33,124 nucleotides of DNA from assembly GCA_947168565.1 (NCBI GenBank), contig CAMVMM010000024.1:1-33124 (forward strand). The letters run 5' to 3'. Positions 17,522-25,748 of this stretch are shown here, in pieces; the stretch's first letter is position 1, and every line of letters begins with the position of its first letter. Below the pieces are notes generated by a model. It worked only from the letters and a program-made list of their open reading frames with translations. It was not told where the DNA came from and did not search any database. Made by a program: the position numbers and the translations under genes. This stretch comes from an uncultured Clostridia bacterium. GTDB lineage: Bacteria; Bacillota; Clostridia; Christensenellales; CAG-138.

Positions 17522-19357
17522 ATGAACGAAAAGATCCGGAATATTGCGATAATCGCGCACGTTGACCACGGCAAGACCACGCTTGTGGATCAGCTTCTCC
17601 GTCAGAGCGGCGTATTTCGTGAAAACGAGGCCGTGCAGGACCGCGTGATGGACTCAAACGACCTTGAGCGCGAGCGCGGCATAACCATTCTTTCCAAGAA
17701 TACCGCCGTGAACTACAACGGCTATCGCATAAATATAGTTGACACACCCGGCCATGCCGATTTCGGCGGCGAGGTGGAGCGTATACTCAAGATGGTGGAC
17801 GGCGTGCTGCTGCTTGTGGACGCCTTTGAGGGCTGTATGCCGCAGACCCGCTTCGTGCTCAGAAAAGCGCTTGAGCTTGGCAAAAAGTGCGTGGTCGTTA
17901 TAAATAAGGTCGACCGCCCCGGCGCAAGGCCGCTTGAGGTGGTGGATGAAACCTTCGACCTTTTTGTTGAGCTTGGCGCAAGCGATGAGCAGCTTGACTT
18001 CCCCATCATCTTCGCCTCCGCGAAGAACGGCGTTTCCGGCCCCGCACCCGATAAGCTTGAAAACAGCATGAAGCCGCTGTTCGATATGATTCTTTCCAGC
18101 ATTCCCGCGCCCGCCTGCGACGAGGAGGGGCCGCTGCAGCTGCTTATCTCAACCATCGACTACGACGATTACGTCGGCAGGATAGGCGTTGGAAGGATAG
18201 AGCGCGGCGCCGCCGTGCGCAACCGTGCCGTTACGGTTTGCATGGAGGGCCAGCCCTCCCGCGAAGCGAAGCTCTCCAGGCTGTATAGGTTTGAAGGCCT
18301 GAAGCGCGTTGAGGCGGAATCCGTTGAAGCGGGCGATATAGTCGCCATCGCAGGCATTTCCGGCATCTCGATCGGTGAAACGGTCTGCGATCCCGCCTGC
18401 GTTGAGCCGCTGCCCTTCGTGCATATCGACGAGCCAACGGTCAGCATGGATTTTATAGTAAACACGAGCCCCTTTGCGGGCAGAGAGGGAAAGTACGTCA
18501 CCTCCCGCAATCTGCGCGACCGCCTTTTCAAGGAGGTGGAAACGAACGTGTCCATGCGCGTTGAGGAAACGGGCAGCACGGACGCCTTCAAGGTCAGCGG
18601 CAGGGGCGAGCTGCATCTTTCCATACTTATCGAAACCATGCGCCGCCAGGATTACGAATTTGCCGTATCCCGTCCCCGCGTTATCATGAAGAAGGACGCG
18701 CAGGGGCACCTGCTTGAGCCAATAGAGGAGCTGACTATCGACGTGCCCCAGGAATACATGGGCACCGTAATGGAAAAGCTCGGCACAAGGCGCGCCGTTA
18801 TGAACAACATGATAAACGAAAACGAGGGCAGCGTTCGCCTTGTGTTCGACATACCCGCGCGCGGCCTGATGGGCTACCGCAGCGAGCTTTTGACCGACAC
18901 CCGCGGCAACGGCGTGATGAGCCATATTTTCAAGGGCTACGAGCCGTACACGGGCGAGATCACCGAGCGCACCCGCGGCTCCCTCGTTGCCTCCGAAACC
19001 GGCGAGGCGAATTCCTACGGCCTTTTCAACACGCAGGAGCGCGGCAGGCTTTTCGTTTCACCGGGAGACCCCATTTACGAGGGGCAGATCGTTGGCGAAT
19101 GCTCCCGAAACGAGGATATAGTTGTGAACGTGTGCAAAAGAAAGCACGTTACCAATATGCGCGCCTCCGGCTCGGACGAGGCGCTCCGCCTCACCCCGCC
19201 GCTTGAGTTCAGCCTTGAACAATGCCTTGAATTCATCCGTGACGATGAGCTTGTGGAGGTCACTCCCAAGAGCATCCGCATGAGAAAGCGTTACCTGACC
19301 AAGGAGCAGCGCATCAAGGAGCTGAACAAAAAGCAGGCGCAGCAGGACGAGGTGTAA
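17522..19357 (+). CDS. typA: Translational GTPase TypA/BipA
   Basis: The 611-residue product is a ribosome-associated GTPase involved in stress and cold adaptation and in 50S subunit assembly. G1 is AHVDHGKTT (residues 12-20), the switch I region [16 protein letters not shown]3 [15 protein letters not shown] and G4 [10 protein letters not shown]. The EF-G-like domains and the TypA-specific C-terminus ([35 protein letters not shown]) are complete. The ATG has AGGTG about 7 bases upstream. Domain IV of EF-G is absent, as expected for TypA. alr follows after 50 bases on the same strand and may share the transcript. Confidence 0.97.
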   Translation: MNEKIRNIAIIAHVDHGKTTLVDQLLRQSGVFRENEAVQDRVMDSNDLERERGITILSKNTAVNYNGYRINIVDTPGHADFGGEVERILKMVDGVLLLVDAFEGCMPQTRFVLRKALELGKKCVVVINKVDRPGARPLEVVDETFDLFVELGASDEQLDFPIIFASAKNGVSGPAPDKLENSMKPLFDMILSSIPAPACDEEGPLQLLISTIDYDDYVGRIGVGRIERGAAVRNRAVTVCMEGQPSREAKLSRLYRFEGLKRVEAESVEAGDIVAIAGISGISIGETVCDPACVEPLPFVHIDEPTVSMDFIVNTSPFAGREGKYVTSRNLRDRLFKEVETNVSMRVEETGSTDAFKVSGRGELHLSILIETMRRQDYEFAVSRPRVIMKKDAQGHLLEPIEELTIDVPQEYMGTVMEKLGTRRAVMNNMINENEGSVRLVFDIPARGLMGYRSELLTDTRGNGVMSHIFKGYEPYTGEITERTRGSLVASETGEANSYGLFNTQERGRLFVSPGDPIYEGQIVGECSRNEDIVVNVCKRKHVTNMRASGSDEALRLTPPLEFSLEQCLEFIRDDELVEVTPKSIRMRKRYLTKEQRIKELNKKQAQQDEV

Positions 19358-19407
19358 AGCTTATATAAACACGCTGATTTTAATCTACGCATCGGAGGTG
19401 CGCTGCC

Positions 19408-20547
19408 TTGTATACACTTGATAAAACCACAAGAACCTGGGTCGAGATCGATCTGGGCGCTCTAAAGCACAATTTAAACTACGCAAAGCGCAATATCGGC
19501 CGCAAGGTGATCTGCGTTATCAAGGCGGACGCCTACGGTCACGGCGCGGTTGAATGCGGCAGATTCCTTCAGGCAAACGGTGCGGATATGTTCGCGGTCG
19601 CGGCGCTTCAGGAGGCGATAGAGCTTCGTGAAAACGGCATCACCCTGCCCATACTCATCCTTGGCTACACCGCTCCGGAGCATGCCGCAATCATTTCCAG
19701 GCTCGACCTTGAGCAGACCGCGGTGGACGAGGAGCACGCCTATTCCCTGAATCAGGCTGCAAAGGAGGCGGGCGTGACGGTGAAGGTTCACGCAAGCCTG
19801 GACACGGGCATGTCCCGCATCGGCATCTTCGCGCAGTCCGACCACATGGCGGCAATACTCGCGGTGGAGCATATCTGCAATATGAGCAATCTTGAGGTCA
19901 CCGGCATGTACACGCATTTTGCGGCGGCGGACGATCCCTCGGAATACGAATTCACCGCCTTCCAATACAAGAATTATTCCATAGTGTACAGCGGCCTTGC
20001 CGAGCGGGGCATAAGGATACCGAACTGCCACGTGTCAAACTCAGCCGCCATCCTCTCAAGCCCCATCCACTTCGATTCCATTCGAGAGGGCATCATTCTC
20101 TATGGTCTTTATCCGAATTCCAAGCCCGTTGAATACGGCGTGCTTGAGCCGGTTATGACGCTTAAAACGCGCGTAACGCAGGTTCGCCAGCTTCCTGCCG
20201 GAGTTACCGTGGGGTACGGGCGCACCTTCCGCGCTCAAACGCCCATCACAAGCGCGGTTATCGGCGCTGGCTATGCGGACGGCTACTCGCGCAGGCTTTC
20301 AAACCAGGCCCGCGTTGCGATAAACGGCAGCTTCTACCCGCAGATCGGCAGGATCTGCATGGACGCTTCAATGGTAAACGTCACCGGCGGCGACGTTAAA
20401 CCCGGCGATGTGGCTACCCTTTTCGGCAGAGGCGGCATGAGCCTTGAGGAGGTGTCGCAGATAGTCGGCACCATCAACTACGAGCTTGCCTGCCTTGTGA
20501 CAAAGCGCACCGGAAGGGTGTATGTAAATTCGGACGAGGGCAGATAA
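19408..20547 (+). CDS. alr: Alanine racemase
   Basis: The 379-residue PLP enzyme interconverts L- and D-alanine for peptidoglycan. The Schiff-base lysine is K39 in VIKADAYGHG, the catalytic tyrosine lies in GAGYADGYSRRLS near residue 290, and RICMDASMVNVTG is the C-terminal substrate-site signature. The start is TTG at 19408, supported by GGAGGTG at 19394-19400 exactly 7 bases upstream, with no nearby ATG. It lies between typA and a strong terminator. Biosynthetic and catabolic forms (Alr/DadX) cannot be separated by sequence here; the single-gene context suggests the biosynthetic form. Confidence 0.96.
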   Translation: MYTLDKTTRTWVEIDLGALKHNLNYAKRNIGRKVICVIKADAYGHGAVECGRFLQANGADMFAVAALQEAIELRENGITLPILILGYTAPEHAAIISRLDLEQTAVDEEHAYSLNQAAKEAGVTVKVHASLDTGMSRIGIFAQSDHMAAILAVEHICNMSNLEVTGMYTHFAAADDPSEYEFTAFQYKNYSIVYSGLAERGIRIPNCHVSNSAAILSSPIHFDSIREGIILYGLYPNSKPVEYGVLEPVMTLKTRVTQVRQLPAGVTVGYGRTFRAQTPITSAVIGAGYADGYSRRLSNQARVAINGSFYPQIGRICMDASMVNVTGGDVKPGDVATLFGRGGMSLEEVSQIVGTINYELACLVTKRTGRVYVNSDEGR

Positions 20548-20580
20548 ACAGCATTCTGCGAAAAAGGCTGCTTTAGCTTC

Positions 20581-20624
20581 AATTCAAAAAGCATCGGACG
20601 CAAAACTCCGATGCTTTTTGAATT
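20581..20624. terminator. Strong bidirectional terminator after alr
   Basis: An 18-bp perfect inverted repeat (20581-20598 with 20607-20624) encloses an 8-base loop. The arm contains A5/T5, so each strand gives a GC stem followed by TTTTTGAATT. It serves alr (+) and the converging metallophosphoesterase gene (-). Confidence 0.9.
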
Positions 20625-20688
20625 ATTTACACTTACTATAAAAATATCTCGGTTTGAATTATTCACGCTTATTATAAAATGTCTCAGA
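20617..20688. repeat. Imperfect tandem duplication of about 36 bp
   Basis: The stretch starting TTTGAATTATT at 20617 is repeated from 20653, with about 30 of 35 positions the same and one single-base gap. The first copy begins inside the right arm of the alr terminator and the second reaches the stop codon of the metallophosphoesterase gene. Confidence 0.7.
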
Positions 20689-21442
20689 CGGTCTGACCGT
20701 CGCGCGCCGATCCTTCTGAGAATGCGCCGCCGAAGTCATCTATCAGCTTTGGCGCAAAGCCAATGCCGTCCGAGGAGCAAAGATGGTAGCGGATGCCGTT
20801 TTTCTCGCCGTTGAAGCCGAGCTTGCAGCTCTGCGCGTGCAGATGTCCATACACCACGTGGGAAACGGGGAAGCGCTCCAGCACCTGTGTAAAGCCCGTA
20901 TCCTCACCGTTTATAAACAGGGGCGGGTAATGCAGCATCACGATAAGTGGCTTGTTTTCCGCGCCGTTTTGCGCTTTAAGGCGCATCGCGGCATTAAGGC
21001 TCATCTCAAGGCGCAGAAGCTCTCGATTGTATATTTTTTCATCATTTTGGGTAAAATCGGTGGAGCCCGGAATATTCCAGCCCCGCGTGCCGCAAACGAT
21101 GAAGCCGCCCATATCGAGCGCATCGTTTTGAATCAGCTTTACGCTTTGTGGGAATCTGTCGCGCATCTTGGTGGGAGAAGCCCACCAATAGTCGTGATTG
21201 CCGCGGGAAAGCACCTTTGTGCCGGGAAGCTGCGCCACCTCCTCCACGGTTTCGAGAGCATCCTCAAAGCGCATTGCCCAGCAGAAATCGCCCGGAAGAA
21301 GCACGCAGTCCTCATGAAAAACGCGGGCTCGCCAAGCGTCAAAGATGCGCTCGGCATGGTTCACCCAGTTTTCGCCAAACATATCCATCGGCTTATCCAT
21401 GCCGCCGCTCAGATGCAGATCGCCAATCGCAAAGACCCTCAT
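20684..21442 (-). CDS. Metallophosphoesterase (calcineurin-like)
   Basis: The 252-residue product has the complete two-metal phosphoesterase set: GDLH (D8, H10), GDFCW (D52), RGNHDYWW (N82, H83, D84), HYPP near 170 and GHLH near 200. It resembles the YkuE/Rv0805-like branch of unassigned bacterial phosphoesterases found beside small zinc-ribbon genes in Clostridia. No signal peptide, so it is cytoplasmic. The substrate could be a nucleotide, phosphoprotein or sugar phosphate; nothing visible decides. The ATG lies in a short tandem repeat that doubles both ribosome site and start codon. It follows the zinc-ribbon gene by 56 bases on the same strand. Confidence 0.9.
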   Translation of the reverse strand: MRVFAIGDLHLSGGMDKPMDMFGENWVNHAERIFDAWRARVFHEDCVLLPGDFCWAMRFEDALETVEEVAQLPGTKVLSRGNHDYWWASPTKMRDRFPQSVKLIQNDALDMGGFIVCGTRGWNIPGSTDFTQNDEKIYNRELLRLEMSLNAAMRLKAQNGAENKPLIVMLHYPPLFINGEDTGFTQVLERFPVSHVVYGHLHAQSCKLGFNGEKNGIRYHLCSSDGIGFAPKLIDDFGGAFSEGSARDGQTV

Positions 21443-21462
21443 TCAACCCTCATTCAACCCTC
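21436..21462 (-). repeat. Tandem 11-bp repeat duplicating ribosome site and start codon
   Basis: On the reverse strand the unit GAGGGTTGAAT occurs twice and is followed by a third GAGGG. Each unit holds an SD-like GAGGG and an ATG. The upstream ATG opens a four-codon frame whose TGA overlaps the real ATG at 21442. Confidence 0.75.
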
Positions 21463-21498
21463 TTTCGCGCGAATCGACCACCGTGAGAAGGCTTCCGA

Positions 21499-21900
21499 TC
21501 AATCCTCGTCATCGTAATCGTCGAGGTCGTCGGACGGATTGATCATATCGGGATCGCTGTCGAAGGCGCGCTCCTCCACGGTCAGCTCCTCCTCCGGGAT
21601 CTCGCCCACCTCGATAGGAACCTCCACGCCGTCCAGATCCGGATCCTCCATTCCGATGGAGGTGACGACCGGCGGCTTATGCTGCTTTGCAAACTGCTCC
21701 TGCCGCAGGGATTCCTTATAGCAGGCGGAGCAAAGCTCCTTGCCCTTGAGCGCGGGATGCTCGCCGCACTCGCTGCACATTTCAACCTCACCAGAATCCT
21801 CATCATAGGATTCCTTATGCTTGCCCAGGCAAACATCGCAAAGCTTTTGATCGTCCTTTATATAATTCAGTTCACATTTCGGACACTTCCTGTAGCCCAT
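21499..21900 (-). CDS. Double zinc-ribbon protein with acidic tail
   Basis: The 133-residue product has two four-cysteine modules of identical spacing: C6, C9, C21, C24 and C42, C45, C57, C60 (C-x2-C-x11-C-x2-C). Each fits a zinc ribbon. Residues 75-133 are highly acidic (ending DDLDDYDDED) and probably disordered. Not recognised as a named protein. Two tandem ribbons plus an acidic tail suggest a nucleic-acid- or protein-binding adaptor, but this is inference. GAGG lies 8 bases before the ATG, and a good promoter is found upstream. It probably forms an operon with the metallophosphoesterase gene downstream. Confidence 0.8.
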   Translation of the reverse strand: MGYRKCPKCELNYIKDDQKLCDVCLGKHKESYDEDSGEVEMCSECGEHPALKGKELCSACYKESLRQEQFAKQHKPPVVTSIGMEDPDLDGVEVPIEVGEIPEEELTVEERAFDSDPDMINPSDDLDDYDDED

Positions 21901-21993
21901 ATACTTAACCTCGTTAAAGATAATAATTATTATAATCCGCTATAATGATCCGCGATCCGCGCAAGGCTGCCGCGCCTGCGCCCGCAATTCCTT

Positions 21994-22022
21994 ATTATGC
22001 TAATATGCGGACGATATGTCAA
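21994..22022 (-). promoter_or_regulatory. Promoter of the zinc-ribbon/metallophosphoesterase operon
   Basis: On the reverse strand TTGACA (22017-22022, perfect) and CATAAT (21994-21999) are spaced by 17 bases. The leader would be about 87 bases and contains an AT-rich stretch just before the GAGG ribosome site. Confidence 0.75.
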
Positions 22023-22093
22023 TACTTATTTTAGATATTCTTACAACTTTTTAAAGCGGCATCCGATATTCGCCCACAGCTCTTGCGCAAAAA

Positions 22094-22768
22094 TCATGCT
22101 TGACCAGGCGCGGGATAAATGCCATCCGCCCCGCCGTCCGTTTCCGGGGCATCAGTTTCCGTGGCATCGCCTCCGTCTTTCGTATCCGCGTAGACCACGG
22201 CACGAAGGCGTTCGAGCAGCTCCGATTTGCCATCCCCCGTTTCCGATGAAAAGGCTATTGCGTAGGGAGGCGCTCCAAGCAGCTTCGCGCATTTGTTGGC
22301 AGCCTGCTTTCTGCGGCTTTTGGCCAGCTTATCCGCCTTCGTTGCCACAAGGGTATAGGGTATGGCATAATACAGTATGTATTTGAACATCTGCCTGTCC
22401 TCGGCGGTGGGCTCGTGGCGTATATCAAGCAGCATAAAAAGATGCGTCACCCTTCCCGAGGAAAGGTATTTTTCCATCAGCTCGCCCCACTGCGCCTGCT
22501 CCTGCTTGGACGCCTTGGCAAAGCCGTATCCGGGAAGATCCACCAGCATGAATTCGCCGTTTATGCCGAAAAAATTGATCAGCCTCGTTTTGCCCGGCTT
22601 CTGAGAGGTTTTGGCAAGCTTGTTCATATTGCAAAGCGCGTTAATAAGCGACGATTTGCCGACGTTTGATTTGCCGACTATCGCAACCTCCGCAAGCGTT
22701 TTTTCGGGATAACTCGAATCCTTGCCCGCGCTCGTGATAAATTCCGCTTTTTTGATCTTGAATTCCAT
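22094..22768 (-). CDS. engB: Ribosome biogenesis GTPase EngB/YsxC
   Basis: The 224-residue GTPase is required for large-subunit (50S) assembly. G1 is GKSNVGKS (residues 32-39), the switch region PGKTRLINFF about 59-68, G3 DLPGYG (77-82) and G4 TKADKL near 145. ATG 22768 has AGGAG 5 bases upstream; a GTG two codons earlier would overlap that site. The last 25 residues are an acidic, Thr/Gly-rich extension beyond the usual family end. It is monocistronic, with its own promoter, and is divergent from the LytM-like gene. In many Firmicutes engB follows lon; that is not so here. Confidence 0.96.
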   Translation of the reverse strand: MEFKIKKAEFITSAGKDSSYPEKTLAEVAIVGKSNVGKSSLINALCNMNKLAKTSQKPGKTRLINFFGINGEFMLVDLPGYGFAKASKQEQAQWGELMEKYLSSGRVTHLFMLLDIRHEPTAEDRQMFKYILYYAIPYTLVATKADKLAKSRRKQAANKCAKLLGAPPYAIAFSSETGDGKSELLERLRAVVYADTKDGGDATETDAPETDGGADGIYPAPGQA

Positions 22769-22825
22769 TTTCACTCCTGCAAAAACCGACAGAGGGGTTT
22801 AAAGCCTTGCCTGCCGCAATTTGGG

Positions 22826-22854
22826 ATTTTAACAGTTTAGCGCGCGCTTGTAAA
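22826..22854 (-). promoter_or_regulatory. engB promoter
   Basis: On the reverse strand TTTACA (22849-22854) and TAAAAT (22826-22831) are spaced by 17 bases, with TG in the extended -10 position. Each hexamer matches five of six consensus bases. Confidence 0.7.
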
Positions 22855-22955
22855 GGGTTTTTCGTATATTATTATGATTTTTTTAAACTTCAATTCCGTT
22901 TCATCATATATTCGTGAGTTTGAGGCTTTATTTTATAAATCTCGCCGCTCCGTTA

Positions 22956-22984
22956 TTGCCGAAACGCTGTAAATGGGGTATAAT
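22956..22984 (+). promoter_or_regulatory. Promoter of the LytM-like gene, almost touching its start codon
   Basis: TTGCCG (22956-22961) and TATAAT (22979-22984) are spaced by 17 bases. The predicted transcription start (about 22991) coincides with the ATG. Confidence 0.6.
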
Positions 22985-22990
22985 AGAGGC

Positions 22991-24193
22991 ATGAAAGAAA
23001 TCAATAATACCACAACTGCGCGCAGCACAAAGAGCGCAAAGAATAAATCTCCCCGCACGGGGCTTCATTCCGCATTGGCAGTGATAATGCTTGCCGTTGT
23101 TCTTTTGGCCGTTGCCGTTCTGTTTTCCAAATTCGGCATCGCGGGCAAAGGCGGCGCTGCCGCACTTGAGCCGAGCGCGGCGCCTGCGGAAACGCCCTCG
23201 CCCGCTCCGAGTGAAACTCCGCTCCCCGAGGCAACGCCTGACGCATCCGCCAAAACTCCCGAGCCGAGCGCAGCTCCCTCGCCGAGCGTTGAGCCCGCCG
23301 AATACGTTAAAACCTCGCTTATTATCGACGGCAGCACCTTTGCTTCGCTTGCAAGCAGGCAGGCGGCGGAGGAGCTTATAAACACCGCCGTTTCCCATTT
23401 CGAGCTGCTTTGCCCCGGCACCGGCCTTGTGACCGAGGTGGAGAACCGCATCGAGTATAAAAACGCTTCCGAATCGGATGAGATCAAAAGCTTCGACGAG
23501 GTGTTTTCCGAGCTTATCGGCGAGCAGTCGCCGCTGCGGGTGAAAACGGTTTTCACCAGGAGCGACATTGAAACGCTTGCCTGCTCCGCAAACGAGCTGC
23601 CGAGCGACAGGTTCTATCTCGGCACCAGGTTCGTTTCCTCCTACGGGCGCGACGGCAAGAAGCTTATGCTTCATGAATACACTTATATGAACGGCGTTTT
23701 AAGCGCCTTTACCCTGCTTGAGGAGAGCGTTTTGACCGAGCCCGTGGATGAGGTCGTGCTCATAGGCTCCCGCCCGATACCCGATGGCGGCGAGCCCGCC
23801 CGCGATTTCGGCTTCTCCGAGTGCGAGCCCACCGAGCTTGACTTCGAGCCTCCCGTAAGCGGCAGCATAACGACGCTTTACGGCTTCAGCGGGGGCGATT
23901 TCAATCGCAGCATCGGTTTTGACTGCGCTGCCGGCTCCATCTGCACCGCTCCCTGCGGCGGTACCGTTTCCGCCGTGCTGCTTCGCGGCAATATGGGGCT
24001 CACGGTTGAGATTTCCCACGGCGGAGGCTTTGTTTCCCGCTTCATCAATCTTCAATCCGCCGACGTTTCCGTTGGCGACGCGCTGATAAAGGGCGACGTT
24101 ATCGGCAGAGCCGGCGAAGGAGGCCTTAATTATGAAATTATGGTCAACGGCATGCCGCGCAATCCGCTTTACTATCTAAACCTTGGCGAGTGA
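22991..24193 (+). CDS. Membrane-anchored G5-degenerate LytM (M23-like) protein, SpoIIQ-like
   Basis: The 400-residue product has a cytoplasmic basic start, one membrane segment (about 27-46), a Pro/Ala/Ser/Glu linker (55-105), a middle region containing a likely G5 domain (about 180-260) and a C-terminal LytM/M23 fold (about 290-400). The fold is recognisable from VSGSITTLYGF, IGFDCAAG, APCGGTVSAVL, GLTVEISHGGG, VGDALIKGDVIG and LNYEIMVNG. The zinc ligands appear lost: H of H-x-G-x-D reads S, H-x-H at the end reads L-N, and the loop histidine is missing. So it probably binds peptidoglycan or a partner rather than cutting. murA follows at 85 bases; in Bacillus spoIIQ lies just after murAA and spoIID. 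ATG 22991 is preferred over 22973, though only GAGG one base away precedes it. Confidence 0.8.
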   Translation: MKEINNTTTARSTKSAKNKSPRTGLHSALAVIMLAVVLLAVAVLFSKFGIAGKGGAAALEPSAAPAETPSPAPSETPLPEATPDASAKTPEPSAAPSPSVEPAEYVKTSLIIDGSTFASLASRQAAEELINTAVSHFELLCPGTGLVTEVENRIEYKNASESDEIKSFDEVFSELIGEQSPLRVKTVFTRSDIETLACSANELPSDRFYLGTRFVSSYGRDGKKLMLHEYTYMNGVLSAFTLLEESVLTEPVDEVVLIGSRPIPDGGEPARDFGFSECEPTELDFEPPVSGSITTLYGFSGGDFNRSIGFDCAAGSICTAPCGGTVSAVLLRGNMGLTVEISHGGGFVSRFINLQSADVSVGDALIKGDVIGRAGEGGLNYEIMVNGMPRNPLYYLNLGE

Positions 24194-24277
24194 GCTTTGC
24201 GCACCGAGCCCGAACCGCCCTTTGGTCCGTGAAGCTCGGATCCAATCCCAGTATTATTCTGATTTCGGAGAATTATT

Positions 24278-25543
24278 ATGTCCTATTTCAAAGTCACAGG
24301 CAATATACCCCTCAAGGGTGAAGTTTCCGTAAGCGGCTCAAAGAACGCCGCGCTGCCCATTCTGTGCGCCACCGTGCTCGCGGGAGAGCCCTGCCGTATA
24401 GAAAACCTTCCCGATATTGAGGACGTGAACAGCCTTATGGATATCCTTATTGCGATGGGAGCGAAGGTTGAGCGCCCTTCATGCGGCGTTGCCCTGATCG
24501 ACCCCAGACCCATCAAGGAGTATCGCGTTTCCACCGAGATGGCCACCAAGCTGCGCGCATCGTATTATATGCTCGGCTCGCTCCTCGGCAGATACGGCTT
24601 TGCGGAAATAGCGGAGCCCGGCGGCTGCTCCATCGGTCAAAGGCCCATCGACTACCATCTTCGCGGTATGCGCTCGCTTGGCGCGAACGTTATCGACCGC
24701 GGCGGCATCATCATTGCGGAGGCAAAGGAGCTTTGCGGAGCCGATATATATCTTGATATGGCAAGCGTTGGCGCAACCATAAACATTATGCTTGCCGCCT
24801 GCCGCGCAAAGGGCAAAACCACTATAAACAACGCCGCGCGCGAGCCGCACGTGGTGGACGTTGCAAACTTTCTGATCGCGATGGGCGCAAGCATTCGCGG
24901 CGCCGGCACGGACGTTATCCGCATCATGGGGCGCGAGGAGCTGCACGGCTGCACCCATTCGGTTATACCCGATCAGATCGAGGCGGGCACCTATATGATA
25001 GCCGCCGCCGCCACAAGGGGCAACGTTATAATAAAAAACCTTATTCCAACGCATCTTGAGGCCATTTCCGCAAAGCTTATGGAATGCGGCATCGAGGTGA
25101 TCGAGGGCGATACCGGCAAGGAATTTTTCATTCAGGTCAAGGCGGATGATCGTCCCCGCGCCGTGAATATACGCACCCTGCCCTACCCCGGCTTCCCCAC
25201 CGACCTTCAGCAGCCCATGACTGCGCTGCTTGCCGTTGCGTACGGCAACAGCTTCGTGCAGGAAAACCTTTTCGAGGATAGATTCAATCACGTGCGCGAG
25301 CTCAACCGCATGGGCGCGAAGATCACCGTAAACGGCCGCACCGCCGCCGTTGCCGGTGTCGAAAGGCTTTACGGCGCGGAGATACAGGCGACCGATCTTC
25401 GCGCGGGAGCGGCGATGATAGTTGCCGCGCTTATGGCGAAGGGCACGAGCATCATTCGCAATATCCATTATATCGACAGGGGCTATGAAAACCTGACCCA
25501 GAAGCTGACCGCTCTTGGTGCGAATATCGAAAGGGTGGAATGA
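24278..25543 (+). CDS. murA: UDP-N-acetylglucosamine 1-carboxyvinyltransferase
   Basis: The 421-residue enzyme adds enolpyruvate from PEP to UDP-GlcNAc, the first committed step of peptidoglycan synthesis. The substrate Lys lies in SGSKNAALPIL (K22) and the catalytic Cys is C117 in EPGGCSIGQRPIDYH, the residue alkylated by fosfomycin, so the enzyme is expected to be sensitive. PYPGFPTDLQQPM, ENLFEDRFNHV and DLRAGAAMIVAAL complete the family signature. GGAG sits about 8 bases upstream of the ATG. Whether it corresponds to MurAA or MurAB (MurZ) cannot be decided without a tree. The 24194-24277 gap holds a weak 6-bp hairpin (24204-24209 with 24234-24239). Confidence 0.97.
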   Translation: MSYFKVTGNIPLKGEVSVSGSKNAALPILCATVLAGEPCRIENLPDIEDVNSLMDILIAMGAKVERPSCGVALIDPRPIKEYRVSTEMATKLRASYYMLGSLLGRYGFAEIAEPGGCSIGQRPIDYHLRGMRSLGANVIDRGGIIIAEAKELCGADIYLDMASVGATINIMLAACRAKGKTTINNAAREPHVVDVANFLIAMGASIRGAGTDVIRIMGREELHGCTHSVIPDQIEAGTYMIAAAATRGNVIIKNLIPTHLEAISAKLMECGIEVIEGDTGKEFFIQVKADDRPRAVNIRTLPYPGFPTDLQQPMTALLAVAYGNSFVQENLFEDRFNHVRELNRMGAKITVNGRTAAVAGVERLYGAEIQATDLRAGAAMIVAALMAKGTSIIRNIHYIDRGYENLTQKLTALGANIERVE

Positions 25544-25547
25544 TTTA

Positions 25548-25564
25548 GAGTCCCAAAGGGACTC
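25548..25564 (+). repeat. Compact hairpin just after murA
   Basis: GAGTCCC (25548-25554) pairs with GGGACTC (25558-25564) around AAA. It begins five bases after the murA stop; no T-run follows, so it may be an mRNA 3' end structure. Confidence 0.6.
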
Positions 25565-25590
25565 GCTTTCACTTGTTTCAAAGTCAAATC

Positions 25591-25640
25591 AAAGGAGCAC
25601 GGCTTGCGGAGGCTTGAAGCCCGGGGTATCGGCTCCTTTT
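25591..25640 (+). terminator. Probable murA terminator
   Basis: AAAGGAGC (25591-25598) pairs with GCTCCTTT (25632-25639), with an inner GGCTT/AAGCC pairing in the loop and a short T-run at the 3' side. The rest of 25641-25748 is the AT-rich copA upstream region with weak -10-like hexamers (CATAAT 25684-25689, TATAAA 25697-25702) and no clear CopY (TACAnnTGTA) or CsoR operator. Confidence 0.5.
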
Positions 25641-25748
25641 GCGGACGGTTTGAGTTAGTTTAGGCTAATTCAGCCGTAACAGGCATAATATGATAGTATA
25701 AAAGAATATGCTTCCGGAGCGTTTGATCCGGTTATACAGGAGATAAAA

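Noticed and set aside
25610-25640. Possible CsoR-type copper operator before copA
   Set aside because: Only a CCCGGGGTATC half-like stretch is present; no convincing palindrome, and it overlaps the murA terminator stem.
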